This document shows positions 53,224-61,868 of a DNA stretch of 64,000 nucleotides, piece after piece. A program made the position numbers and the translations under genes. The DNA lies in NCBI GenBank assembly GCA_040384465.1, contig JAZKJF010000003.1:62001-126000 (forward strand), written 5' to 3'. The stretch is from UBA5078 sp040384465 (lineage in GTDB: Bacteria; Pseudomonadota; Gammaproteobacteria; Pseudomonadales; Pseudohongiellaceae). Each line of letters opens with the position of its first letter. The first letter of the stretch is position 1. The notes beneath the pieces were generated by a model. It worked only from the letters and a program-made list of their open reading frames with translations, made no database searches and had not been told where the DNA came from.

Positions 53224-54652
53224 AGAGTTAGCTGCCAGTTTCGTGCAATGGCTCGACACCAGTGCCGAGTGGATTGTGGGCCTGGTCATCGTTGTCGGTG
53301 TCACGCAGAACGTGATTGCGCTGATTCAATTGCTGGTCGCCACCCATGCGCTGCGCCGCAGGAGCGACACCGAAAACAGCGAGACTCTGTGGCAGCAGCG
53401 CGCCCCCAGCGCACCACCGATCTCCATGATTGCCCCGGCCTACAATGAATCGGCCAGCATCGTGGAAAGCACCCGCTCCATGCTCAGCATCCGCTATCCG
53501 CATTGCGAAGTGCTGATCGTCAACGATGGTTCCAAAGATGACACACTGCAGAAACTGATCGACAACTTCGCTCTGCGCCCGAGCGCCAGAGACTTCGAGA
53601 TCATCACGCCGCACAAGCCCATCCGCCAGATTTACCAGTCGCGCAAGTACCCGAACCTGATCGTCATCGACAAAGAGAACGGTGGTAAAGCCGATGCATT
53701 GAACGCTGGCATCAATATCTGCCGCTCGCCCCTGTTCTGCTCAGTGGATGCCGACTCCATGCTGGAAGCCGATGCGCTGCTGCATGCGGTACAACCTTTT
53801 CTGAGCAAACCCGACACCGTGATTGCAGTGGGCGGCACCATCCGCGTCGCCAACGGGTGCCGCGTGCGGGGTGGCAAAGTGGTCAGTGTCGGCTTGCCTC
53901 ATGAATTGCTGCCGATGTTGCAGACGGTGGAATACACCCGTGCCTTCCTGATCGCCCGCGTCGCCATGAGCGAACTGGGCGTGCTGACCATGATCTCCGG
54001 CGCCTTCGGCATCTTCAGCCGCCCGGCCGCCATCGCTGTGGGCGGTTATGACACCAATACGGTGGGTGAGGACTACGAGCTGGTGATGCGCATGCATCGC
54101 TATCATCAGGAACAGAGCATTCCCTACGAGATCGTCACGGTTGCCGAACCGGTGTGCTGGACCGAAGCACCCAATACGCTGCGCGTGCTCTCCCGCCAAC
54201 GCAAACGCTGGCAGCGCGGCTCTCTGGAGACCTTCTTCCGGCACATCCGCATGCTCGGCAATCCGCGCTATGGCCGCATCGGCATGATCGGGATGCCCTT
54301 CTCTCTGCTAGTGGATGTCCTCGGCCCTCTGGTGGAAATACTCGGCTATATGTTGGTGCCGGTGCTGTGGATATCAGGCCTGCTGAATCCGGACTACGCC
54401 CTGGCCTTCCTCGCGCTGACCTTCGTGTTCGGTGTGTTTATCAGCGCGGGCTCTCTGGCGCTGGAAGAAATTTCACTGCATCGCATCCCCAAGGCCAAGG
54501 ATCTGCTGCGCCTGATCTTCGGCATCTTCATCGAGAATTTCGGGTACCGGCAACTCAACAATATCTGGCGCATCCAGGGCTGGTGGGAATTCCTGCGTAA
54601 AAAGAAAAGCTGGGGTGAGATGACCCGCACCGGCTTCCAATCCTCGCGCTGA
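53216..54652 (+). CDS. Processive family 2 glycosyltransferase (PgaC/hyaluronan-synthase-like)
   Basis: The 478-residue protein has a membrane helix at about 18-42 and a GT-A domain (PPISMIAPAYNESASIVEST, VNDGSKDDT with D104, SVDADSMLEADAL, GEDYELVMRM). The processivity motif Q328RKRW332 and four C-terminal membrane helices follow. This layout is that of inner-membrane enzymes that both polymerise and translocate a polysaccharide (PgaC, NodC, HAS; E. coli YaiP/NfrB are related). With the upstream TPR/barrel protein it can make and export a glycan. No deacetylase like PgaB or YaiS is present. Confidence 0.92.
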   Translation: MLEELAASFVQWLDTSAEWIVGLVIVVGVTQNVIALIQLLVATHALRRRSDTENSETLWQQRAPSAPPISMIAPAYNESASIVESTRSMLSIRYPHCEVLIVNDGSKDDTLQKLIDNFALRPSARDFEIITPHKPIRQIYQSRKYPNLIVIDKENGGKADALNAGINICRSPLFCSVDADSMLEADALLHAVQPFLSKPDTVIAVGGTIRVANGCRVRGGKVVSVGLPHELLPMLQTVEYTRAFLIARVAMSELGVLTMISGAFGIFSRPAAIAVGGYDTNTVGEDYELVMRMHRYHQEQSIPYEIVTVAEPVCWTEAPNTLRVLSRQRKRWQRGSLETFFRHIRMLGNPRYGRIGMIGMPFSLLVDVLGPLVEILGYMLVPVLWISGLLNPDYALAFLALTFVFGVFISAGSLALEEISLHRIPKAKDLLRLIFGIFIENFGYRQLNNIWRIQGWWEFLRKKKSWGEMTRTGFQSSR

Positions 54653-54675
54653 TTTTTGACCGAAAGGCCCAGACA

Positions 54676-57024
54676 ATGCACAGCCCCTCCTCTACGCCTG
54701 CGACCAAGAGCCTCGTCCTGCTCGGCGGCGGCCACAGCCATCTGGCCGTGCTGATGCAACTGGCGAAGAAGCCGGTGCCGGGGCTCGAAGTCACCCTCGT
54801 CACGCGCGACGTCGATACGCCTTACTCCGGCGCCCTGCCTGCTTACATCATCGGCACCTGCGGTGAGGATGATCTCTACATCGATCTGCGGCCGCTGGCA
54901 CAGATGGCCGGAGCACGACTGATCCAGTCCAGCGTCGAGCGTATCGATCTGGAAGCGCGACAGCTGCACTGCGCGGGCAGACCTGCGCTGGACTTCGACA
55001 TACTGTCGATCAACATCGGTTCGCACCCGGCAACAGGCACGCTGCCAGGAGCCGACGAATTTGCCATTGCGGCAAAGCCCATTCCAGAATTTCTGCAGCA
55101 ATGGGAGAGTATTCAGCAGCAGGCGCTGGCAGCAGTGCAAGAGGGGCGCCACTACACGCTTGCCGTCGTCGGCGGCGGCCCGGCGAGTGTAGAGCTGGCG
55201 TGTGCGATGCAAACGCGTCTGTTGAGGAATGCACGAGACTCTTCAGCAGAATCGTCTGCAGGAATCACCGCAGGAAAACCTCATGATGCTGCCACACTGA
55301 TCCATGTCGTGCTGCTGTCCAGCAGCGCCACCCTCGTGACAAGTCACAATGCCACCACGCAAGCACGGACGATGCAGACGCTGCGCAGCAAAAACATCAA
55401 AGTGCATCTGCAACACAGCGTGAAGGCCATTGAGCGTGACACGGTGCTCTGGGAAGCTACAGGCGACGCAGCACAGACCAATACTGAAACCTGGGGCCGC
55501 CTGCATGCCGACAGCATCGTGATTGCCACCGGCGCCAGTGCCCCGGAATGGCTGCGACAGACGGGACTCGCGCTCGACGACAAAGGCTTCATCCGGGTTA
55601 ACCAGTGTCTGCAGTCGCTGAGCCACCCGACTGTGTTCGCGGCAGGAGACATTGCCAGCATCGATGATTTCCCACGCCCCAAGTCCGGGGTCTACGCCGT
55701 GCGCCAGGGCATGCCACTGGCCGACAACCTGCGCCGTTTCGCGCAGGGTAAATCATTGCGCCCCTACACTCCCCAGCGCGATGCCATGGCGATGCTCAAT
55801 ACCGGCGACGGTGCGGCGATTGCCTCGCGTGGGCAATGGTCCTGGCAAGGGCGCTGGGTGGGTGCGTGGAAAGACTGGATTGATCGGCGGTTTGTGGCGA
55901 AGTATCGGGATTTGCCGGAGCCGGTGGAGGGACAGTCTGGGGGGCACAGAGGAAGGGAAAAAAGCGTCGCTAGCAGGGCTAGCTCCTACAAGGGGATGCG
56001 GTGTGCGGGGTGTGGGGGCAAGGTCGGGAGCGCGATGCTGCAACAGGTGCTGGAGCAGGTGCATCCGTGTACGCATGCGGATGTCATTTCGACCCATCGA
56101 AGCACCGAGGACTGCGCGATGATCCGCATCGACGAGACTCGTGTGCTGCTGCAGACCGTCGACCATTTCCGGGCCTTCATCAACGACCCTTATCTGTTCG
56201 CACGCATCGCCACTGTCCACTGCCTGAGCGACATCCACGCCATGGGCGCCACGGCGCACTCGGCGCTGGCTATCGTCAGCGTTCCCCATGCGGCGCCGCA
56301 CCTCATGCAGGCCCGCCTGCTGGAGATCATGACGGGCTGCACCGAGGTGCTGAACGCCCACGACACCGCGCTGATCGGCGGCCACACCAGCGAGGCACAG
56401 GAGCTGAGCTTCGGCCTCAGCGTCAATGGCTTCGTCCCCGCAGACCAGTTGCTGCGCAAGACCGGCATGCGCGAGGGCGATGTGCTGATTCTCTGCAAGC
56501 CGTTAGGCACCGGCACGCTGTTTGCGGCGGACATGCGCTGGCAGGCACGACAGCGCTGGATCAGCAACGCACTGACGCACATGCAGCAGTCCAATCAGCT
56601 GGCGGCGCAGGCTCTGGTCCGACACGCTGCTACCGCTTGCACGGACATCACCGGCTTCGGCTTGCTCGGGCATCTGCGGGAAATGATCGAGCCAGAAGGC
56701 GCGCGCGTGTCGCTGTCGTTGTCTGCACTCCCGGTGCTGGATGGGGCGCTGACCTGCATTGAACGTGGCCTGCTGAGTTCATTGCACCCGGATAACGCTC
56801 TCCACGGCAACGTCATCGTCGACACATCCCGTTTCGCCGCCTCGTCACGCCTGCAACTGCTCTATGATCCGCAGACAGCCGGGGGGCTACTGGCCAGTGT
56901 CCCGCCTTCCAGCGCCGCAGCCTGTCTCGCAGAACTGCAGGGCGCTGGCTATGGGGATGCCGTCGCGATCGGCACGGTCCTGACAACGAGTTCTTCCGCC
57001 GCTGCCGTGCAGTTGGTTGACTGA
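54676..57024 (+). CDS. selD: FAD-dependent oxidoreductase / selenide, water dikinase (SelD) fusion
   Basis: The 782-residue fusion has an N-terminal NDH-2-like pyridine nucleotide-disulfide oxidoreductase domain (about 12-400; VLLGGGHSHLAVL, VVGGGPASVELA, TVFAAGDIAS). A short linker follows, then SelD from M441. The active-site Cys is C446 (CAGCGGKVG) with the essential Lys K449; the second Cys of E. coli SelD (GCGCK) is Gly. No UGA/Sec is needed. SelD makes selenophosphate from selenide and ATP for selenouridine or selenocysteine. The flavin domain may supply reduced selenide. The linker residues 431-439 are encoded by REP-type DNA. Confidence 0.93.
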   Translation: MHSPSSTPATKSLVLLGGGHSHLAVLMQLAKKPVPGLEVTLVTRDVDTPYSGALPAYIIGTCGEDDLYIDLRPLAQMAGARLIQSSVERIDLEARQLHCAGRPALDFDILSINIGSHPATGTLPGADEFAIAAKPIPEFLQQWESIQQQALAAVQEGRHYTLAVVGGGPASVELACAMQTRLLRNARDSSAESSAGITAGKPHDAATLIHVVLLSSSATLVTSHNATTQARTMQTLRSKNIKVHLQHSVKAIERDTVLWEATGDAAQTNTETWGRLHADSIVIATGASAPEWLRQTGLALDDKGFIRVNQCLQSLSHPTVFAAGDIASIDDFPRPKSGVYAVRQGMPLADNLRRFAQGKSLRPYTPQRDAMAMLNTGDGAAIASRGQWSWQGRWVGAWKDWIDRRFVAKYRDLPEPVEGQSGGHRGREKSVASRASSYKGMRCAGCGGKVGSAMLQQVLEQVHPCTHADVISTHRSTEDCAMIRIDETRVLLQTVDHFRAFINDPYLFARIATVHCLSDIHAMGATAHSALAIVSVPHAAPHLMQARLLEIMTGCTEVLNAHDTALIGGHTSEAQELSFGLSVNGFVPADQLLRKTGMREGDVLILCKPLGTGTLFAADMRWQARQRWISNALTHMQQSNQLAAQALVRHAATACTDITGFGLLGHLREMIEPEGARVSLSLSALPVLDGALTCIERGLLSSLHPDNALHGNVIVDTSRFAASSRLQLLYDPQTAGGLLASVPPSSAAACLAELQGAGYGDAVAIGTVLTTSSSAAAVQLVD
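55966..55990 (+). repeat. REP arm embedded in the selD coding sequence
   Basis: GTCGCTAGCAGGGCTAGCTC plus CTACA matches the class A arm (GTCGCCTGCAGGGCAGGCTC, CTACA) at all but four positions. All four differences pair with one another in the arm's own hairpin (GCCTGC/GCAGGC becomes GCTAGC/GCTAGC). It encodes VASRASSY in the linker ahead of the SelD domain. Confidence 0.8.
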
Positions 57025-57146
57025 GCAGTGCTGGCACAGCCATGTCGTCTGGATGTTGCTCGGACCGTCGGGTATAGTCGCGCACGCTGTTGTGCAGACT
57101 GAAAGTTCAGGCTGGCGATGAAGCCGGGGGGCTGGAGATGAGTTCA

Positions 57147-57893
57147 ATGCGTGCGCTAAACAGAACGACGAGATGGCTGACAATCACGCTGGGGGTCATA
57201 CTCGGCGTGAGTGGTATCGAGAGCGCGCTTGCACAAGACACCAACTCCGCAACGAGCAGCGTCAACCGCTACGGCAACCTCAATGTCGAACGCAGTAGCG
57301 CCGTGATCGACCCAGAGCTGGGGCAGACGCACTACCGACGCGGCAATACCTACAACAATCTGGAGCGCTTCGACGAGGCGATTGCCGAGTATCAGCTCTC
57401 CATTACTGCCGACCCGACCTTCGCCGACACCTACCGCCAGCTGGCCAACATCTTCTATTTCCAGAAGCAATTCGACGACGCCATCCCCATGCTGGCCCGC
57501 TTCATCGATCTGCAGAAAGAGGTGACGGCGGGGTTGATCGCGTCGTTGAATACGCTGGGGCAACTTTTACGGGATGCTCAGCGTTTTGATGAGGCCATCG
57601 AGATTGACCTGCGCGCCATCGAGAACGACGCGGAGAACACTTCCCAGATCCATGTGATGGGCAACACCTACGCCAACGCCGGTCGCATGCCCGAGGCCAT
57701 CCGCATTTACGAGAAAGCCACCAGTGTGCGCCCCAACGATGCCTTCATGCACAGAACGCTGGGCAGACTGTTCGAGCAGGAGCAGCGCTTCGAAGACGCA
57801 CTCGCTCAGTACCGTGCGGCCGCCACCATCGACCCCGCGTCGCAATTCTACAAAGACCTCATCACAGGGCTTGAGGCCCAGCTGGCCCGGTAA
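57147..57893 (+). CDS. Exported TPR-repeat protein
   Basis: The 248-residue product is taken from the ATG at 57147, nine bases after GGAG; an ATG at 57138 has the GGAG directly adjoining it. A signal peptide (LTITLGVILGVSGIESALAQ) precedes five TPRs (HYRRGNTYNNLERFDEAIAEYQLSI, YRQLANIFYFQKQFDDAIPMLARFI and others) that fill the mature protein. It is a periplasmic protein-interaction module. The 122-base spacer after selD suggests a separate promoter. Confidence 0.85.
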   Translation: MRALNRTTRWLTITLGVILGVSGIESALAQDTNSATSSVNRYGNLNVERSSAVIDPELGQTHYRRGNTYNNLERFDEAIAEYQLSITADPTFADTYRQLANIFYFQKQFDDAIPMLARFIDLQKEVTAGLIASLNTLGQLLRDAQRFDEAIEIDLRAIENDAENTSQIHVMGNTYANAGRMPEAIRIYEKATSVRPNDAFMHRTLGRLFEQEQRFEDALAQYRAAATIDPASQFYKDLITGLEAQLAR

Positions 57894-57900
57894 CCACCTT

Positions 57901-58013
57901 TTTGTAGGAGCCTACCCCGAGGGTATAAATGCCCTGCAGGCGATGGGGATTGAGCGCCATCCCGAAGAAGTCGCCTGCAGGGCATTTATACCCTCGGGGT
58001 AGGCTCCTACAAA
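57901..58013. repeat. Expanded REP pair: perfect 43-bp inverted repeat
   Basis: Arms 57901-57943 and 57971-58013 are exact reverse complements with a 27-nt loop. Compared with the class A arm at 6567, each carries the same extra 17 bases (ACCCCGAGGGTATAAAT) between GTAGGAGCCT and GCCCTGCAGGCGA. Part of the extra sequence can fold by itself (TACCC-CGA-GGGTA). It lies between converging genes and overlaps the last seven bases of the AraC gene. Confidence 0.92.
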
Positions 58014-59119
58014 GAGAGGTTGGATTCCTCCCTGCGCCCACCGCCCGCATTCACCCGATAGCCACTGGGAGTCACACCGTAAATGGCCTTGAAAGCCGAG
58101 TTGAACGCGGAGATTGAGGAAAACCCCACATCGTAGGCAATTGTCGAAATTGGCTCCGTCGTGGAGGCCAGTTTGTGAGCGGCTTCCTTGATGCGGAAGT
58201 AATTCAGGAACTGATTGAAGTTGCTGAAGTTGAAGTAGGTCGTGATCACGCGACGCAACTTGTGCGGATGGACGCCGAGTGTTTTGGCGAACTGCACCAC
58301 CGTCAATCCCAGTTCATTGAACTGCTGCTCCACCTCCATTTTCTGTCTGATTTTTTTCACCAGTTGCTGATCAGAATCCGAGAGTTTTTTCCTCTTGAAA
58401 TCCGCGAGCGTCAAGTTCGGCGTGATCTTTTCCAGCAGCCCGTTGATGGTGCCATTGGTCTTGAAGGCACTCATGAAAAAGACCATGGCAAGTGCCAGCG
58501 CGTAGATCATGATCAGATTGTCCAGCAGCGGCACCGTGATGTCTTCCGAGCTGATTCCCTCCACCACGCCGTTGTAGACAATCCACGTCTTGATGCGCGT
58601 CAGTAGAATGAACACTGACACGCCCACCACAAAAGTGACTCGAAATTTCCTTCTGTTCTCGACCAGATCTGCTCGGAAACCTGCCACTGCCATAAAGATC
58701 GCATGAGCGGCCAGAGCGATCATGACCACCTGCGGCGTCACGATGAAGGTGTAATAAAAGCCAGGGGAATTCGGCAGGATTTCCAGATTCAGCAACGCCA
58801 CGCCGATAGCTCGCAAGGACACATAACCGACAATGATCGGCCATATGAGCAACGGAATTTTTTCATCGTCCCGGAACAGATGAAAAGCGATCAGCCAGAT
58901 CACCGCAGGAATGAGAGAGGACAGCCTGGCGACAGTGAACGACAGCGCAGGATGAATGGCTTGATAGTCCGCAATCGTCAGGGACAGGTAGACACTCAAC
59001 AGTACGAACATGACGGCAAACAATCGGGCCAATGTCGATTTTTGCGTTATCAGTTGCGCGCCCATGGCAAGCAGCAACGTGATCGCCGCGATGTTGCCAA
59101 CCAGAAAAATACTGTGCAT
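58007..59119 (-). CDS. AraC-family regulator with N-terminal membrane domain (copy 1)
   Basis: The 370-residue protein has about seven hydrophobic N-terminal segments (NIAAITLLLAMGAQLI, LLIWPIIVGYVSLRAIGVALL, VVMIALAAHAIFMAVAGF and others). A linker follows, then a C-terminal AraC double HTH (LTVVQFAKTLGVHPHKLRRVITTYF, EPISTIAYDVGFSSISAFNSAFKAIYGVTPSGYR). Such proteins sense a signal at the membrane and bind DNA from it. It is divergent from the exported HpcH/HpaI-like gene, its likely target. The last seven bases lie in the expanded REP arm. Confidence 0.9.
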   Translation of the reverse strand: MHSIFLVGNIAAITLLLAMGAQLITQKSTLARLFAVMFVLLSVYLSLTIADYQAIHPALSFTVARLSSLIPAVIWLIAFHLFRDDEKIPLLIWPIIVGYVSLRAIGVALLNLEILPNSPGFYYTFIVTPQVVMIALAAHAIFMAVAGFRADLVENRRKFRVTFVVGVSVFILLTRIKTWIVYNGVVEGISSEDITVPLLDNLIMIYALALAMVFFMSAFKTNGTINGLLEKITPNLTLADFKRKKLSDSDQQLVKKIRQKMEVEQQFNELGLTVVQFAKTLGVHPHKLRRVITTYFNFSNFNQFLNYFRIKEAAHKLASTTEPISTIAYDVGFSSISAFNSAFKAIYGVTPSGYRVNAGGGRREESNLSL

Positions 59120-59227
59120 TGAAAAGTCTTCCCGCCAACGGTTTCAGTGCAGACAGTTTTCGCACCGACGCCGAAGAGAATACCGCCAATCCCCACTGAA
59201 AAGCTTTCGGATTACTGCATAGCGCTT

Positions 59228-59258
59228 GTGAATTATTACTCTTTTCAGCCCAGTGAAT
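59228..59258. promoter_or_regulatory. Possible direct repeats for an AraC regulator
   Basis: GTGAAT occurs at 59228-59233 and again at 59253-59258, each followed by an AT-rich half (TATTA, AATCG), in the 236-base divergent region. Spaced direct repeats suit AraC proteins, but six bases twice is weak evidence. Confidence 0.25.
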
Positions 59259-59355
59259 AATCGAATAGACGCCAGTGGGCCGAGTTTGTAGGTTCTCGTC
59301 CTGATTGTCCGAGTAGCCAGACTGGTGAACTTACAAAAACAGGAAGAGAAAACCG

Positions 59356-60282
59356 ATGAGCAAATATTCAATTCGCATGACCAAGGCTATGACCAGAACC
59401 AAGGCCACAGCGCTGCTGATGGCGCTTCTGGGCCTGGCAGCCACCTCCACTGCCTCCGCACAGGGGCGTGATGCACAAGGTCAGGGAACCCCTTATCTGA
59501 ACAAGATCATTGAAAGATTCGAGGCGGGCCTGCCCTCGTTCCACGGCGAGGACTGGTGCAATCTCCCCGGCATTGAGGGCAATCCATTCGCCTACCCGCT
59601 GGTCGAAAAAGCGCTGACTGACCTGCGTCAGCCTGGCTCTACCAAACCGAGTTGCTTCCCCGTGGTTCGAATCGACTACTACGCCGATCAGGACTACAAG
59701 CACATCGTGTCGGGCTTACTGAATCAGGGCCTCGGCGGCATCATCATTCCGATGGTGGAGTCCGTGTCTGACATCACCAAGGCCGTCGCCGCCATGCGCC
59801 TGCCGCCACAAAACACGACGCCTGATCACCTGCGCTACCCCTACGGAACGCGCGGCTGGAATGCCGTCGCCGCCACGCGCCTCTGGGGCCTCAATTCCGA
59901 TCAATACGCCACGATTGCGGACGTATGGCCGCTGAACCCACAGGGCGAACTGATGATTTTTGTCATGATCGAAACGCCGGAAGCTGTCAGGCAAATACGC
60001 AACATCCTCGCCGTCCCCGGTCTGAGTGGTGTGCTGATCGGTGGCGCGGATCTCAGCCTGGCCATGGGTCTGGGCAAACCCGGACCTAACTACAACATTC
60101 CCGAAGTGGAAGCAGAGATTGCTGAAGTCGCAGCGGCCTGCGTCGACATGGGAAAACTCTGCGGCTCCTACATCAGTCCGCCTGATGGCGTGTGCCCCGA
60201 TGCAGTGTGCGGCGAACAGTACCGCGTCAAACAAGGCTTCAGACTTTTCACGACAGGGCGTGGTAATTACACCGGGCCGTAA
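59356..60282 (+). CDS. Exported HpcH/HpaI aldolase-like protein
   Basis: The 308-residue protein has a signal peptide (LLMALLGLAATSTASAQG), which is unusual for this cytoplasmic family. The HpcH/HpaI barrel is recognisable from GGIIIPMVESVSDITKAVAAMRLPP (Mg/substrate region), VMIETPEAV (metal Glu) and GVLIGGADLSLAMG (metal Asp). The segment that normally reads DxEHxPF appears as GIEGNPF, so the catalytic His is missing. Class II aldolases of this type cleave 4-hydroxy-2-oxo acids. Here a binding or altered lyase role in the periplasm is possible. It is flanked by two paralogous membrane AraC regulators. Confidence 0.8.
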   Translation: MSKYSIRMTKAMTRTKATALLMALLGLAATSTASAQGRDAQGQGTPYLNKIIERFEAGLPSFHGEDWCNLPGIEGNPFAYPLVEKALTDLRQPGSTKPSCFPVVRIDYYADQDYKHIVSGLLNQGLGGIIIPMVESVSDITKAVAAMRLPPQNTTPDHLRYPYGTRGWNAVAATRLWGLNSDQYATIADVWPLNPQGELMIFVMIETPEAVRQIRNILAVPGLSGVLIGGADLSLAMGLGKPGPNYNIPEVEAEIAEVAAACVDMGKLCGSYISPPDGVCPDAVCGEQYRVKQGFRLFTTGRGNYTGP

Positions 60283-60294
60283 TACCTCTAGCCC

Positions 60295-60377
60295 TGTGGG
60301 AGCGGGCCTGCCCGCGATATACGCCCTGAAGCGAGCAATGCCTCTGCCAAAAAATCGCTTGCAGGCAAGCTCCCACA
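60295..60377. repeat. REP pair, class B, with one divergent arm
   Basis: The left arm 60295-60318 is the standard TGTGGGAGCGGGCCTGCCCG.. form. The right arm 60354-60377 reads ATCGCTTGCAGGCAAGCTCC and CACA. The four differences between arms are GG to TT and CC to AA, which keep the hairpin inside the right arm but break pairing between arms. It lies between converging genes. Confidence 0.85.
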
Positions 60378-60398
60378 GAAAACGATGAGTGCTATAGA

Positions 60399-61481
60399 TC
60401 AGCCAGCCTCCACCTGCTTGGCTCTCGAGACCACGCGAAACTCTCGTGGAGGCATTCCATGGCTTTCCTTGAAGACCTGATTAAATGAACTCAAGGACAG
60501 ATACCCCACATCCAAAGCAATGTTCGAGATAGGTTCGTCCGTTTCCGTGAGGAGCTTGCAGGCATCCTTGATTCTGTAGCTATTTATGAATTGATTGAAA
60601 TTCCTGAAATTCATCTGCTTGTTTATAACCTTTCTCAATCGATAGTCAGGCACAGACAACGCACTTGCCAAACCAGCAATTGTCAGCCCCGCTTGTCGAT
60701 ATATCTTCCCCTCCTCCATGGCATTTCTTATTTTTACTATCAGCCGTAGATCCTGTTTCTTGGCTATTCGCACGAATTGAGAACCGCCTACGCTGAGTCT
60801 CGTCTGCTCCGAAAGCAACGCAACGGTATCCGAGTTAAGAGTGAAAATAGCCAGATTCAGAGTCAACGACATTAAAAAAGCATAAGAGGCCAGGAACAAT
60901 CTGGGAACGTAATGGAAGGGAAGACTGTTGTCGAAGTTAGCGAAGAACCCACTGCCGATTATAATGGCGGCGAAAATCCCCATGGAAATGACAAATGGAA
61001 CTCTGATACTCCGCCGTTCTTCCACGAGATCATCATTGCGCCCCACGATACCAAGATAGATGGCGTGTACCGAGAATCCGAGCATAACCAGTTGCGGAAA
61101 AATGAGTGTTACCGAGAGCGAGAACAGACCAAATTGGTATTCCGTTATCAGCAGGAGATGGCCAACCAGCTTTGTCACCATGTAAAGAATGATGAAGCCT
61201 ACTGCGAGCGAAGGGACCCTCTTGCTATCAACAAACAGGAGGGCTGCAAGAAGCCAGAGGATTGCAGGTGTCGCCACAGCAAGCCCGTAGAGTATGAAAG
61301 ATGAGACCGGATTGAGGACAAATATTGGAACAGTTGTCAGTATGTAGGAAATCAGACAAAGATAGAAAAGCACCAGCAATTTCCCAAGCACATGCTTGCG
61401 GAATTTCAAGAGAATTGCACAGATCAGAAATACCAGCTGGGATATCGCCAGGTACGACATGACACTTGTGAATGAATTCAC
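60399..61481 (-). CDS. AraC-family regulator with N-terminal membrane domain (copy 2)
   Basis: The 360-residue paralogue of the regulator at 58007 has seven to eight hydrophobic segments, then an AraC HTH (LTIAGLASALSVPDYRLRKVINKQM.., EPISNIALDVGYLSLSSFNQVFKESHGMPPREFR). It is clearly more AT-rich than copy 1, so the two are old or separately acquired copies. It converges on the exported aldolase-like gene across the REP pair and is divergent from the secreted protein at 61869, which it may control. Confidence 0.9.
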   Translation of the reverse strand: MNSFTSVMSYLAISQLVFLICAILLKFRKHVLGKLLVLFYLCLISYILTTVPIFVLNPVSSFILYGLAVATPAILWLLAALLFVDSKRVPSLAVGFIILYMVTKLVGHLLLITEYQFGLFSLSVTLIFPQLVMLGFSVHAIYLGIVGRNDDLVEERRSIRVPFVISMGIFAAIIIGSGFFANFDNSLPFHYVPRLFLASYAFLMSLTLNLAIFTLNSDTVALLSEQTRLSVGGSQFVRIAKKQDLRLIVKIRNAMEEGKIYRQAGLTIAGLASALSVPDYRLRKVINKQMNFRNFNQFINSYRIKDACKLLTETDEPISNIALDVGYLSLSSFNQVFKESHGMPPREFRVVSRAKQVEAG

Positions 61482-61868
61482 GCGTTATTAATCCTTATCC
61501 AGGCAATTGCTCTGAGTGATCGTATCAAAGGGCTACCGGCAGCGAGCCAAAACAGCACATCGGATGATACGGTTGGCGCTGCAATTATCTCCCTAACTCC
61601 CAATCAATACCCACAGAATTCTCGAACGAACAAAATTCGCAAGACTGACGAATTTCTGTAGGGGTATTGGTTACTACTGTCGAATCATCTGCATAAATCA
61701 GCAATGCCATAATCATACACAGGCTGTAATCAAGGTTATTACGAAGTTTTCGCTGTTTTTATGGGAGACATCGAATGCCCAACTCTGCTCTTATTCCGTG
61801 GCAAATTATTGTCAAGGCTCAACTGACGTATCAGCACTCAAGACATGCAACTGAGGATCTAACAAAAA
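61482..61868. other. AT-rich intergenic region (387 bases)
   Basis: This gene-free stretch separates the divergent AraC copy 2 and the secreted protein gene. I see no ORF with coding character, no RNA gene and no clear dyad. It presumably holds both promoters. Confidence 0.5.

Noticed and set aside
56002..56022. Possible selenocysteine (UGA) at the SelD active site
   Set aside because: The active-site codon is TGT (Cys446); the reading frame has no internal TGA.
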